DNA from: Agelas oroides
Taxonomy: Eukaryota > Porifera > Demospongiae > Agelasida > Agelasidae
Assembly (NCBI GenBank): GCA_949130485.1
Contig: OX422204.1
Coordinates: 6,014,015-6,078,014, forward strand
DNA length: 64,000 bases
Reading direction: 5' to 3'
Shown: in pieces, positions 43,001-53,881 of the stretch
How positions within the stretch are numbered: position 1 is the first letter of the stretch
How the letters are laid out: the number at the start of each line of letters is the position of its first letter
Position numbers and translations under genes: made by a program
Notes under the pieces: generated by a model
What the model saw: the letters and a program-made list of their open reading frames with translations, nothing else
The model's database searches: none
Told to the model about the DNA's origin: nothing

Positions 43001-46000
43001 AGTTCATTGATCATGATGTTCGGATATTTGTGTGTGCAAAGCTTGCTGGAGTGGGCTTGAATGTTTGAGTATGCTGGAAAGGCTGAGAGCTATCCTGGAA
43101 GATGGGCCATCACACAGTTTTCTGGCAAAAGGCTCTGTAGAAAAGTGACTTTTGGCCTTGTAACCCCACCTGTTTATGTGCTGCATGGTCAGAATGTGTG
43201 TAACTTGGCTCCAGTCTATAGCTAGGGGCAATGACTGGGAGTAGATGTAGCTCCCTAGCCTAGATGTGAGTAGGAAAAAGGATAACTAGTCTTGTAGGGG
43301 GTGAGTTGACCTTTCTGAAACTGGGCTCAGTTTTAGTTGGTTTCAGTGGAGGTACATGTGTCGAATTTTTCTTGAAAGCCAACATAGCCAAAGTGCTGTT
43401 TGCTGTTTTTGAGGTCTACTGTGAGTTTTGCCATGTAGACTGGAATTGAAGTGGTCCCATGACATATCCAGTTTACTTTTTTGTCTGTGTGTTGACATAA
43501 TGTGGTTTGGAGCCTTGGAGAGGGTGCAAGTTTTCATTTTAGCTGATGTACTGAAAATTGAGTTTTTTGGCTTTATCCGATTGAGGGGGCAGTTTGGTAT
43601 AAATTTTTTGCCAATGTTGTGTACACTTTGACATTGCCCATTTAGCAGTCCACATGTTTCAGAGATATGTGATTCAAGGTTATCCTACTTTAATTAATAG
43701 CTGGTATTGAAATGCTATATACGCTCCATGCTGTACAGCTAGCCTTGATCCAGAGATTGAAGAAGGGGGGGGGGGGGGGGGGGCAACACATAGAGTGGCC
43801 ATGCAGCGTGCGCAGTTTTGTTTGTGCGAATAATGCATGGTTTAGCTTTCGGGGGGGGGGGGGGGGGGGGGGGGTCTGGGGGCATGCTCCCCCAGGAAAG
43901 TTTAGACCATATGAGAGTGCTTCTGAGGCCATCGAGACCACCATAAGCACGCAAAATTTGGACTGTAACTCAGGCAATTCATTGTATTGTCGTTTCTCGG
44001 AGCCCCTTCCCTTTGGAATCAGCCTTTGTATATGAGGCATTGCCACAGAACTGTCTCTTGGGAGCTACAGATTTGAGTGCTTTATGTTTGCAGGACATGA
44101 AGCAGTGAGATGTGCGCTGTGTTGGAGTAGCTACGTGCGCTATTGAAAGCGTGCAGTAAACCTCCGCGTTTGGCGCTTGCCTCCCCCCCCCCCCCCCCAA
44201 ATCCGCCCCTGTAGCTAGTGCTTTTCCACTCTCCTCATCTTTTTCTGTTGGCCTGCCTAGCTGACAATACCTTCATATCTAATTTTTATACAGGAATTAT
44301 CACACTCAATCCTTGCCATGGAAACATGCTTGGAGGATCACCAATATTAGTTTCAGCCCCTTACTTCACTGTTCAAGAAGAGGATCAAATCACGTGTCTG
44401 TTCAATGGCACAGCAGTGAATGGGATCTTTATCAACAAACAACAGGTGCTTTGTGTTGCACCACCTCTGTCACAAACTGGAAGAGTACCATTTCAACTCT
44501 TTGTGAGGGGAAATACAACATTCTATGGAGAATCCGTATTTGTGTCAGGTAGGCTGGATGTCATTGTGCACATGGCCTTTTTACTGTGGAACATCCTGGC
44601 TAGTTTTATTTATCCAAAAATGCCGACATAGCTAGCTACCAATGTACTGGAGGATAAGACTCAGCTTGATAATAGTTACACTACTTTTGGTATTCTCCAC
44701 ATGCAAACATTTCCAGGCTGTGTCATGTTGTTGGGTATACTTATGCATACACATCTTGTTATGCAGTATCTTTCATGAAGGCCTATGAAGTATACATTGA
44801 CAACGATGACTTACTTTTCTCGAGTGGAACACAAATCAAGGTGTACTGGTCTCCGCAAACTATCTTACCTATGGAGTCACCTGGCTCATACTCTGTGGAT
44901 ATTCTCCTCATGGAATTAAATTTAACCAGCGGAAAGTGGGAGCACCTGGTTACGGTGGGAACTAACCTTACAAACAAAGGAAATGCTGAAGTAGAAATTC
45001 CAGAAATTGAGATTTTGGACAATGTCAACAGTTCTTTCTCCCCTGTAGTAGTTCAAGTTTCAGTCAGCTCAGTATCAACATCTGTAGTTGATAAGAAGAC
45101 ATCCAATTTACTTAAAAAATTGGGCAAGTTGGCACACCGTATTCTAAAAAACTCTGCAGTTAGGTACTTGAAGAAACTACCCAAGCGGGCTGCTGGGCAG
45201 GCTACTCAGCGTTTGCTTTGTGAAGCTTGGAGTCGTTTACAACCTGACAACATTGGTCAGGAAATTCTTGACCGTTTACCTCCATGCCCTCGCACATCAG
45301 CAGGTGCAAGAGCCCCTAACAGTGGTTTCAAAGAGGAACGATTCTCATCTTCAATACCAGTTGTTGGGCAAGTCCAAAACTTCTTCAAGACCACTACTGT
45401 CGATGACAATTTTCGAGAGTTTTTTAATCCTGGAACGTCTAGCTGCTTCAGACAGATAGTCACAGACAGGTCAGCAACATAGGTACAAACAAAATTGTGA
45501 TGCATGCTTGGAGAAAACTGTAACAGAAATTAACACTCTTACTCAGACCTCAGTTTGTTGTATTAGATTGTGACACGGTATCTGCTTTTTTTGTTTTGTT
45601 TTTTGTTTGTTTGTTTGTTTGTTTTTTCATAAAAATGTAGGTCACAGACTGGAGGATCAGGCCAACAGTGTTGCTATGATCGCAGTGGTAATCTGATAAC
45701 AGGACCACCTGGTGGAGGCACAGTGGACCTAGTGTCTCCTGATATTAGTTTTGTGGGACACTTTATCCACGATGTTATCCCCTTTCTCCTGTGCTGCAAG
45801 GCTGGCACATTCAGTGATTGTAGTGAATACTATCAACATCGTCCCTCTGACACTAGTGCACTGTTTGACCCACCTATACCAGGTTAGCGTAATCATTTTC
45901 GGTGAATGACTACAAAAATGTTTTTAGTAAGGACAAGAGTGTTCAAATGCAGTGTGCATGCATATGGAGCTCTGTTGTTGTTTTCTAGCTGTTGCCATGT

Positions 46001-46669
46001 TCTTGATTCTTTGTGTGTATTTGCTTGTGTGGTTTACTTGTTAATCTCTCCTATTTGTGTGGCTGTAGCAAGCACCTGGAAACTCATCTGGCCATGAGTG
46101 TGATTGTGATTAAGCCACAGCCCTAATTAATTAAATGACGTCACATCCTTTATATACTTTGTTGTAGTGTTGCCATTGCCACTGGCTAAACCAGGCAGGT
46201 TGCAAGGCACGGGATACTGCTTTGTTTTGCCCAAATGTGTGCTTGAGACACTTATAGTTCACTGGCTGATGTGGCTTTTTGGAGATCATCCTGTGCCATG
46301 GAGTCAGTAGTTGCTATGGCCACGGCCAATTACGAGCACCAGTTATAGCTTGGTGCAGCTGTACATGTGCAAGTTCTAAAATAAATGCATTGATTGCATG
46401 TACGAGCATGTGCACAACATCAGCCCAAAATTTTATTGGGTGTGGTAGTTGTTATTCATTAGTCTGCGGATGTGCAATTCCAAAAATTACCATGAAAACT
46501 GGTCCGGCCAAAACCAGACCAGCCTGACAGCTTGCCACGACCATGATTTGTTACCTTAAAGACTCTGACACACTGGTGTGTGTGTTTTTATGTGTTTGCA
46601 TGTGTGTATGTTCTTGTGTGTTTGCCATGCGTTTGTGTGTTCATATGTGTGTGTGCATGTGTGTGTGTG

Positions 46670-46714
<45 letters not shown>

Positions 46715-49700
46715 TGCGCTAATTAATTATATATGAGTCAATTTGCCTATAATCCACTTCCCATTTCATCATCTGAACGATTGTTTTGGTGTAGACCAAT
46801 TTTTTGTTTCACTTTCTTGTGCAGCTTTTTTGTTAGGAGATCCACACATAATAACTCTTGATGGACACAAGTACACCTTCAACGGCAATGGCGAGTTCAT
46901 ACTGATACAAACTCCTGATGACAGTTTCACCTTGCAAGGACGAATGGTACCAGCTGAAGACACTAATGGAAGCTCTGTGCTAGCAACTGTTTTCTCTGCT
47001 ATAGTTGGAAAGCAAGCTGATTCAGACACAGTACAGTTTGAACTCGCAGAGAATGGCACCACTGCATCTGTAAATGGTGAACCACTCAACTTTTCTAACC
47101 TTTCAGAGCAAGAATTCAACAATGTAACAGTTACTGATCTGGGAAACAACACACTTTCAGCAACCTTCTCCAGTGGAGCATACCTTGAGGCGAGAGAAGA
47201 GAATGGTATTATATCAGCAATCATTGTCAGTCTACCAGAAAGTTTTAGAGGTACACTATCTACTGGTCTGATGGGTTCATTCAATGAAAACGCTTCAGAT
47301 GACCTTCTTCCGAATCTGGGAACCAATTCCCTGCCCCTCAACTCTTGTTCAGCGGGTTCATTCAATGGAAGCACGGATAATCTTAAAAACCAAGGCATTA
47401 ACCCACTACCTCTGAATTCTTCCCTGCAAGAAATCCATGAACTGTTTGGATTGACATGTAAGTATGGCTTAATAAAAAGCCTATCAAAACATCATGCACT
47501 TTATTACACTTATTTGTATTTTAACTTTCCTTTTGCACACTGCAGGGATCATTGATACACCAGCTAACAGTCTCTTTACCTACCAACCTGGTGAAAGCTG
47601 GGCCACTTACTATGACCCGTACTTTGTTCCAACTTATCAAACACTTTTCAATGATTCAGACTTGGCGGCTCAAGCAGGTGAACTCTGTAGCGATGATCCG
47701 TTCTGTCTTTTTGACATAGCAGCAACTGGTAGAGTCGATATAGGGCTGTCAACACTGCAAGGCAGTCAGGATTTTCAGCAGATTGTGGAAATTTCACTAC
47801 CAGGTACTCATAGCTATATGCTTTACCTGTTGGAATGATTAGGAGGAATATAAATCACTGCTAAATTCATCAAGGATAAAAGGATCCTTTTGTGCCCCAT
47901 GCAGTTGTATGTGATCCTCCATGTGAGAATGGCGTTTGTGTTGCAAATGACACGTGCAACTGTGCTGCTGGATACCAAGGGGAAAGATGTACTGAGCAGG
48001 GTAAGGTTTTTGCAGTTAAATTAAGTATGTTTAATTGAGCACCATGCAGCTGAAGCATTTAACAAAAAGGAAAATACACTTCTTGTAATCATATGCCCAT
48101 ATTTGTTGTTTAAAATGTTTTAGGCTTACATTAGTAATGATTGTGCTGCTGTATACATCTTATCAAATGCAGTCATCAGTCAGTGTGAACAGAATCCTTG
48201 TGAGAATGGTGGAACATGTACGAAACATGCTCTCAGCTACACGTGTGTCTGTCTGCCAGGTTTCAATGGTTCCTTGTGTCAGTTTGGTAAGCATTATTTG
48301 ACAAGAAAAAGTGTGGCTACAATGTTGGGGGGTTGACACAATGCTAGCACACTTGGTCGTCTACACCAGCTGTCTAGGAATCTGGAATTTGTGGTATACT
48401 ACATGTATGCACATCATTACTAAGTAATGCATATAAGTCCTGCCCTTTAGAAGTTCAGTGATGCAAATTACACAATGGAATTTCTATCCAGGACTGCCAC
48501 ATATGCATAGCAATACCCCCTTTTCTTGCTGTTTGCCAGTTTTTAGATGAAATACACTTTTGTATTTACAATACACATACATATAAATCCATGCTTGACA
48601 TTCATGCAGAAGTTGACGAAATGTGCGATCCTCCATGTGAGAATGGTGTTTGTGCTGCAAAAAGTACTTGCAACTGTGCTGCTGGATACCAAGGAGAGAG
48701 ATGTACTGAGGAGGGTAGGTTTTGCAACCTGATTAACTACAAGTTCTTTCAAGCACCAAAATGCATGAGAGGATTATTATAATCCTAGTAGCTTATGCTG
48801 CAGCACTCCTTTGTGTGTCATATTTTAGGAGGAATGGGTGCCAGATAATCACAAGCTATGAGGCTAACTTTAACTTCATGTCGTTTTGCTCTTATCATAA
48901 ACATGACTAGCTACTGGAACATTGTGAAGTTCTTCAGACTGAAGATGAACACGGATCTTATAGTACTTGTCATGGCTGCTAAATGTAACACTCAATTTTA
49001 TGTTCTACTTTCTTGCAGTGATTGTGTGTGATCCTCCATGTGAGAATGGCATTTGTGTTGCGAATGACACTTGCAACTGCACTATTGGGTATGAAGGGGA
49101 CCGATGCGCTGAGCCAACTGAACAATGTATGTTTACACTTCAGCGGGCTCTATTTACAAATGTTGCATGGTACTGCCCAAAAGATGCTAATAAGCTTTAT
49201 TTTCACTCAAACTTTGCCTAAATTTATTGTGTAATAGCAGTACCATTTCAAGCAAGTCAAATCAAGACTCATTCATAAAGTTAGATGATCCCTGGACCTT
49301 TTCAATACGAAAATTAGAAAGACACAATGTCCATTTTATTAAATTGGTGCGAGCCTGAACGACGAGCCCACACTAGCAAGTTGAATAGCAGATTTTCTTA
49401 ATATATATCGGTCATGTGTAGTCTTTTGATCATGTGCTGCATTTGAACGGTAAGTAACATTTTCACTAGCTATGTACCAACACTGGTAGTGCTATGAGAT
49501 TGCTAGGGAGAAGTAGCTGGAGTGTGAACATTTGGACTCACTTCTGAATATACCAAGTATTAAGTGGCTTACATACAGCTACACTGGTCTCACTTCTGTA
49601 TAAACAGGTAATGGAAGTCGGCAGTGTGTGAGCAGGAAAGAATTAAGAGCTGAGGTTAATACCCTCAGAGCTGAGCTCAACTCCTGGCTAAACACCACCC

Positions 49701-52231
49701 TCTCCATACTTAAGACCAATCTCATTGACCAACGTAAGTTACCACCATACACACACACACACTGTCTACTGTATAGCCAGAAATATTTGCAGTCTTTAAA
49801 ATTAATTTGGCGGTTTGGCCCCAAACCGACTGTAAAAAATATTGGTGGAATTGAAATTTGGCAGTGGCGTCTCAGGTCCATTTATCAAGGAGCATTGTCG
49901 TCTCGCACTTGAGGTACTTGAACAAAGCTATGAGTTCACAAATTAAAACTGGCAGCGTAATAGTGCCAAGCTAGCTACATGTACAGCCGCATAGAGGGGC
50001 GCTGGACGGGGCCAAGAGTGCTACTGCATGGACTACATCATTACGTGTTGCGTACAAAATAATATTGGCAGATTTTAATTTGGCGGTTTCAACCCTGACC
50101 GCCAAACCGCCAAATTTAATTCCCTGTGAAATTTTCCGGCTATACTGTATGTATGCTACATTTCACACACAGGTGTGGGACAGTGTGCTTGCACAAGTGA
50201 CATTAAACAGCTTTTGGGGAAAATGGACATTATACAGAGTAGCATTGCTGCCAACAATGCAAGCTACCAGGGTAAGTTACCATTAGAAACTGTGGGTTGA
50301 TTAAGCTTATCTATTCTTAGAAAGGACAGAAATGGTCAACCTGTTGCAGAATGATGGCTTTTTATATATACCAACACACAATTTTTCTAAACAACCAAAA
50401 GGGGTATCACTTCTAGGTGACACCCACCCACCTTCCTCCAATCCCACTTTTATTGAAACTCATCAGCCAAAGATATTACTAGATGTGGCAATACTGACTA
50501 TCTTGACTCGGAATGATTAAGGTAACTCGTAACAAAGAAGTGCGTGAGGATATTGCAATAATTTACGGAAAGTGAATGGCTGCTGAGCGTAGGCTTCTTA
50601 GCTTTGTCATCGTAATTCTGACCTTTAGTCTTTTCTGTATAGCTTTGTTTTAGTGCCGATTGGGAACTAGGTAGCTATGTATGAATTTCAGAAGGGATAT
50701 CACTGAGACCAAGAGCTGCGTGATTCTGCAAGCAGAAGACAGAAGGAAAGCTCAAGTCATTGATGATCATCTTCGACGGTTTATGTGGAGCACTCACCAG
50801 CCTTGGAACCAAGATCTGATGGCTTTTCTGTGTACAGGAGGAGTTGAAGTTGTCATAACCACGTGGCATTTGTGCTTGCTGTGCTGAGGACCGCCTGAAT
50901 AGCACCAATTTTTACCTATTTTCCATTACATAGCAGCCGTAAAAAGGATTGCTGTTTCATGCCACTGTGTTTCTGTTAGACCATGCATGACCAATAGCAA
51001 TAGTGGCTACAGTGGCTTAGCTCTCAGGCTACGTCTTCAGTTCCACATTTTGCTGTATTTGTTGCTACAAACAGCTGAGTGGGGCTGCTGTTAATTAGTT
51101 GCCATGACAACAATTTACAGAATTGGGAAGTATCATTGTTGTCATTGTTACAAACCACATGCTCATACTGCTATGGGTTCATAATTTATATGTATATAGG
51201 CTGCCTTAACTGTTCTGAGCACTTATTTTGTACAGCCTTCATGGCTTTCAGTTAGGACTGTTCCACGAAATTTTATGGGTAAATACACTGAGTAGTCATA
51301 AAACACAGGTGTACATTCATCCTGTACAGAAAGTACAACCCTGCAACAACAGCTTCTGCAGTACATACTGGAACAAAACAAAACCTTCCAGCAAATGGTG
51401 AATCGTGTTCCTGAAAACACAGTCCAACACTTTCCAAATGGCACCTTCCAAAACCCTGCACCATCTTGCAAGGACATAGAACAGGGCAGTCCCTCTGGAT
51501 ACTACTGGGTTCAAAGGCGCGCTACTGGCTATGCAAGTCAGGTTTACTGCAACATGACCAGGCGATGCTGTGGTAGCACAGGAATGTGGATGAGGGTCGC
51601 TGATCTTAACATGACCAACCCCAACCACAACTGCCCACAGGGATTCCGAACAATCACATCACCAAAGAGAATGTGTGGGAGACAAAGTGGTCCCAACTGT
51701 GTATCAACCACCTTCCCAGTTCATGGAATTCAATACCAAAATGTTTGTGGGAGGGCTATTGGCTACCAAGATAACTCCCCAAATGCATTTGAACCCTACT
51801 ACGACAATCGTCGCATCACCATAGATGGCACATATCTTGATGGCATAAGCATCACACATGGCCACCAACCGAGAAAGCATATTTGGTCATTTGCAGCTGC
51901 ATTAGATGAGATTTATTCGAACGAGTATGTATGTCCATGCACAACAAACACACCATTCACAGGAATTGTTCCTCCATTTGTTGGTCAAGATTACTTCTGT
52001 GATACGGGAAGCCGATCTACCTATGAAGACAGAATTTACTCTGATGACCCTCTCTGGGATGGCCATGGCTGTGGTGCAGGAAGCAGCTGCTGCAGGTTCA
52101 ACTCCCCACCATGGTTCTGCAAGCAACTCCCCCAGCCTACCTCTGATGACATTGAAATCAGGCTGTGTGCCGATCAGAACATTGCAAATGAAGATGTTCT
52201 GATTGAACTCGTTGAGCTCTATGTGCAGTAA
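33456..52231 (+). CDS. Secreted mosaic protein, 16 exons, 1918 aa
   Basis: Exons reconstructed here: 33456-34002, 39310-40539, 40630-40773, 41457-41651, 44294-44548, 44767-45469, 45641-45882, 46825-47457, 47546-47803, 47905-48000, 48173-48286, 48610-48714, 49019-49126, 49608-49733, 50173-50271, 51330-52231. All have GT/AG borders, the lengths sum to 5757 bases (divisible by three), and every junction is phase 1 except the phase-2 intron inside the AMOP domain. Order: signal peptide; lysozyme-like head; IgGFc-binding domain; Calx-beta; IPT-like domain; AMOP; VWD; four EGF modules; two short linker exons with a coiled coil; a Cys-rich terminal domain. AMOP-VWD-EGF is the core of MUC4 and SUSD2-type proteins; here a different head replaces NIDO. 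No transmembrane segment or GPI signal is seen, so secretion into mucus or matrix is likely. The precise role is unknown. Confidence 0.85.
34282..34835. mobile_element. TAGYCTCGT-family element with 9-bp duplication GTGCAGACT
   Basis: The left end TAGCCTCGTTCCCAGGCC and right end GCCTGGGAACGAGGCTA are inverted; exact 9-bp duplications gtgcagact lie at 34273-34281 and 34836-34844. The interior includes tatcacgtgag near the left and ctcacgtgata near the right, extending the inverted symmetry. It holds no coding frame. Confidence 0.93.
35158..35390. mobile_element. 233-bp inverted-repeat element with internal tandem repeats
   Basis: The arm gtatggcatgccgtccgtaa at 35158 (23 bases in all) has its reverse complement at 35368-35390 with one mismatch. 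The interior carries four degenerate copies of ttatttagggccagaat (35183-35265). No TSD could be confirmed. Confidence 0.6.
38599..39115. mobile_element. MITE with TACAGTATAGCGGG ends
   Basis: The left end TACAGTATAGCGGGTTTCTT mirrors the right end AAGAAACCGGCTATACAGTA; subterminal sequences (aatttgtgag and ctgacaaaatgcg side) are also partly complementary. The ends begin and finish with TA, compatible with TA target duplication. It resembles the 6490-7000 MITE in end design (TATAGCGGGT) but differs elsewhere. Confidence 0.7.
39310..40539 (+). CDS. Mosaic protein exon 2: IgGFc-binding domain
   Basis: The single 1230-base exon encodes about 410 residues beginning NVLESTANEFYVGF and ending SYGYPGGLQLTPIL. 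Repeated beta-strand blocks (TLRLFISTPE, GIYIKAEENKRIVVYGLN, ISFFSGHQCTDIP, EQVPPTNTWGNFFLG, VGVSAYGFNRYNSYGYPGG) are diagnostic of the N-terminal domain of FCGBP-type IgGFc-binding proteins. In vertebrates this domain is in mucus proteins rich in VWD modules, and here too VWD follows. Several N-glycosylation sites (NFS, NTT, NCT, NLT) fit an extracellular protein. Confidence 0.9.
40630..41651 (+). CDS. Mosaic protein exons 3-4: Calx-beta domain
   Basis: Exon 3 (40630-40773) gives VSFSAATYTTVENEG...ISITRGGD; exon 4 (41457-41651) gives AGQDYNPLTQILEFQPGETQ and VTIHDDQKIEADEQFEV...TMITIQNDDG. Together they form one Calx-beta module, whose acidic DDxxxExDE and NDDG ends bind calcium in other proteins. 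The intron splits the module at the usual loop. The intron carries a fragment of the TAGYCTCGT family (41231-41277). Confidence 0.88.
41652..44293 (+). other. Intron 4 of the mosaic gene, repeat-rich
   Basis: No exon was recognised. It includes repeated cttccgctagattagattca motifs (42112-42170, 42410-42420), a stretch rich in ctaaag/cttaag repeats (42760-42910), poly-G tracts at about 43768-43783 and 43851-43874, a GGGGGTCTGGGGG repeat copy at 43868-43935, and a poly-C tract at about 44184-44200. Homopolymer lengths are likely unreliable. Confidence 0.5.
44294..44548 (+). CDS. Mosaic protein exon 5: IPT/TIG-like domain
   Basis: The exon encodes 85 residues: NPCHGNMLGGSPILVSAPYF, then ITCLFNGTAVNGIFINKQQV, then CVAPPLSQTGRVPFQLFVRG. 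The order GG-P-hV-hTh...C-F...V.G...hCVxP...G.V.h.L is the immunoglobulin-like IPT/TIG fold that precedes AMOP in SUSD2 and MUC4-type proteins. It is a symmetric phase 1-1 exon. Confidence 0.75.
44767..45882 (+). CDS. Mosaic protein exons 6-7: AMOP domain
   Basis: Exon 6 (44767-45469) gives a beta-rich linker, a basic stretch (KKLGKLAHRILKNSAVRYLKK) and then the AMOP start, CEAWSRLQ...LDRLPPCP...FFNPGTSSCFRQ. Exon 7 (45641-45882) completes it with GGSGQQCCYDRSGNLITGP and LLCCKAGTFSDCSEYYQHRPS. All expected AMOP cysteines are visible. The intron between them is the gene's only phase-2 intron. AMOP occurs in adhesion proteins. Confidence 0.9.
46565..46710. repeat. TG-rich microsatellite in intron 7 of the mosaic gene
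   Basis: Interrupted tgtgtgtt/tgtgca units pass into a pure (TG)n run of about 20 units at 46670-46709, roughly 115 bases upstream of the VWD exon. Confidence 0.95.
46825..47457 (+). CDS. Mosaic protein exon 8: von Willebrand D domain
   Basis: It starts FLLGDPHIITLDGHKYTFNG, the hallmark of a VWD module, and continues through FTLQGRMV and LPESFRGTLSTGLMGSFNENASDDL. Near its end a short stretch is duplicated: GSFN...NLGTNSLPLNS and GSFN...NQGINPLPLNS, from about 47271 to 47425. That extra block is unusual for the module. VWD domains in mucins and MUC4 mediate assembly; the CGLC motif of multimerising mucins is not present. Confidence 0.93.
47546..47803 (+). CDS. Mosaic protein exon 9: post-VWD module
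   Basis: It encodes 86 residues: SLFTYQPGESWATYYDP, PTYQTLFNDSDL, CSDDPFCLFDIAATG. This segment normally follows VWD in MUC4/SUSD2-type proteins (W...SLF.Y..G.S...Y, then C.....CxFD...TG). Symmetric phase 1-1 exon. Confidence 0.8.
47905..49126 (+). CDS. Mosaic protein exons 10-13: four EGF modules
   Basis: Exons 47905-48000, 48173-48286, 48610-48714 and 49019-49126 each encode one six-Cys EGF module. The first, third and fourth are nearly alike (CDPPCENGVCVANDTCNC, AAGYQGERC) and look like recent exon duplications; the second is a different, canonical type (CEQNPCENGGTC...YTCVCLPGFNGSLC). All are symmetric phase 1-1, the arrangement that permits exon shuffling and duplication without frame loss. 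Confidence 0.92.
49608..50271 (+). CDS. Mosaic protein exons 14-15: short linker and coiled coil
   Basis: Exon 14 (49608-49733) begins CNGSRQCVSRKELRAEVNTL and continues as a leucine-heptad helix. Exon 15 (50173-50271) has GQCACTSDIKQLLGKMD and a second helix. With the start of exon 16 (TLQQQLLQYILEQNKTFQQM) these give a probable coiled-coil stalk for oligomerisation ahead of the terminal domain. Repeat-derived sequence with TTTGGCGG motifs lies in the intron. Confidence 0.7.
51330..52231 (+). CDS. Mosaic protein exon 16: terminal Cys-rich domain
   Basis: After the coiled coil, about 260 residues form a compact Cys-rich domain: PAPSCKDIEQGSPSGYYWVQ, VYCNMTRRCCGSTGMWMRVA, DLNMTNPNHNCPQGF, FPVHGIQYQNVCGRAIGYQD, GISITHGHQPRKHIWSFAAA, VPPFVGQDYFCDTGS, DPLWDGHGCGAGSSCC, FNSPPWFCKQLPQPTSDDIE, ending ELYVQ and TAA. 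The opening SC.DI....SG.YW....VYC.M is that of fibrinogen-related and intelectin-type domains, but the rest differs. I associate this domain with secreted proteins of sponges and other early animals and know no formal name for it. A lectin-like role is inference. Confidence 0.85.
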
Positions 52232-53881
52232 TTAATAAGAATTGCACACACTTAGATTCACCAGCACTGGCTTGTAGCTTGCACTGTGTACTTTATGCTG
52301 AACATTCTAATGTATGGTTGTATATAAATATTTGGAATAATAATTTTCAAATGAAAACTTAAGCAGTTCGAGACTTAGCTATTTTAATTAGTGGAGTAAG
52401 TTTTAGATTAGAGCTGCATACTAAAAAAAATTGGCAAATTGTTCACATACTTTGTCTAAACAGTCTAAACATTACCAGTATAGATCTGTAGGTACCGTGA
52501 GTATTGAAATTCTTCTGGAGGTGTTACATTTTAAGTCACAGCTTAATAATTTGTCCTGCTTAGCACAAAACAGGATATAAATTCATCAACTCTGCATGGG
52601 GCATTATAGTATTTTTATGAATTAAGAGAAGCAAATATAACTGTGTGTGTGTACAGTAGGATTCATATAGAAGCATGATACGCTAGTATGTATGTCCTTT
52701 CTGTTATGGAGGAAGATCATTATGCTCAGACAACATATAGCTACTGATTGGCCAGTGGTTATATATATATTGTATGTATTTGGTCAGAGCTCAAGCCATG
52801 GGAATAACTGTAGCATTGAGCATGCGTTTGTTTACAGCTGAATGACTTCTGAGACATCTGTCACTCGTTCTAAAGCCAGTGAAACAGTGATTAGTTCTTT
52901 TTTGCTGTCTTCCGTGCAATTGGCCCTTCTATTGGGTAACATCATGGTGAGTTAAAAGATGAAAAGGAATGAGGCAGACAGCCTTGCATCATTTGATTAG
53001 GCATTACATGGGCAGTCTGTAAATAAATTCCATACAAAGTCCCTAGCTTCCCTGCATCCTTTTCACACCAGAGTACAACTGTAGTGCAAAAAGAAGATAG
53101 GGCTGTGCATATTTACCTTCACTTTCACTTTGTTTTTATAATATTTGGCATGCCATCCCTACATCTTTTTAGATTTTCAATCTTGAAATGGCGATCAAAT
53201 TAAGATCTCTCTAGCAGCCTCATTTCCAGCTCTAACACAGCAAAAAATGCACTGCATGAGGCCTGTCAACATGACAGTGCAATTTTTTTTTTGGCTTGGA
53301 AGAAAATCCTCACCAGTTATACGATTTGCACTCACTGCTGAGCTGTGACATGTTTTAGGCCTATATAAACACCCTACCTGCCATTAATATGAAGTATGTG
53401 GAGTTTACAGTTTTTGTGGAACCACCCAGTTCCACCAGCAGTCCATTCCAAGGTGGACAAAACACTGAGTCAGACCACATTCCGCAAAACTGCAGCATAA
53501 ACTTTATGACCCTGATGATTCAATGTCAGCTGATGTAGATAATGAAACAGAAATGTTGCAAGATAGTGTTGATCCTGCACAACAGTTGCAAACATTTATA
53601 ATATATAATAACATGATGATACAATGGCCTTATTATTGTTGTGGATGCAATTCACAAATTATTTCAAATAAACAACTTAATGGCAAAAACACATCTTAAT
53701 TTTAAATGAATCAAAATCTGCACACTCCAAAATGCATGCAGCATGCTAATTACAGCCATGGCATTTGTGCTTTATGCATACAATTGTGAATTTATAATGT
53801 GATCAAGTTATAGTGTCAATCCCCATTTCTGTCAATATGAAGCAAAGTCGCAATGTGAATTTAATATGATGTATGTATTCA
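52232..53881. other. Intergenic region between convergent genes
   Basis: The mosaic gene ends at 52231 and the receptor gene runs leftward to 53882, so this is a tail-to-tail interval. It holds 3' UTR candidates and, at 53085-53180, a diverged copy of the 15.4/16.4-kb repeat upstream of the dispanin genes. No gene is supported. Confidence 0.5.

Noticed and set aside
43690-44046. Frames with poly-Gly or poly-Pro
   Set aside because: Produced by poly-G/poly-C tracts in a repeat; no real protein signal.
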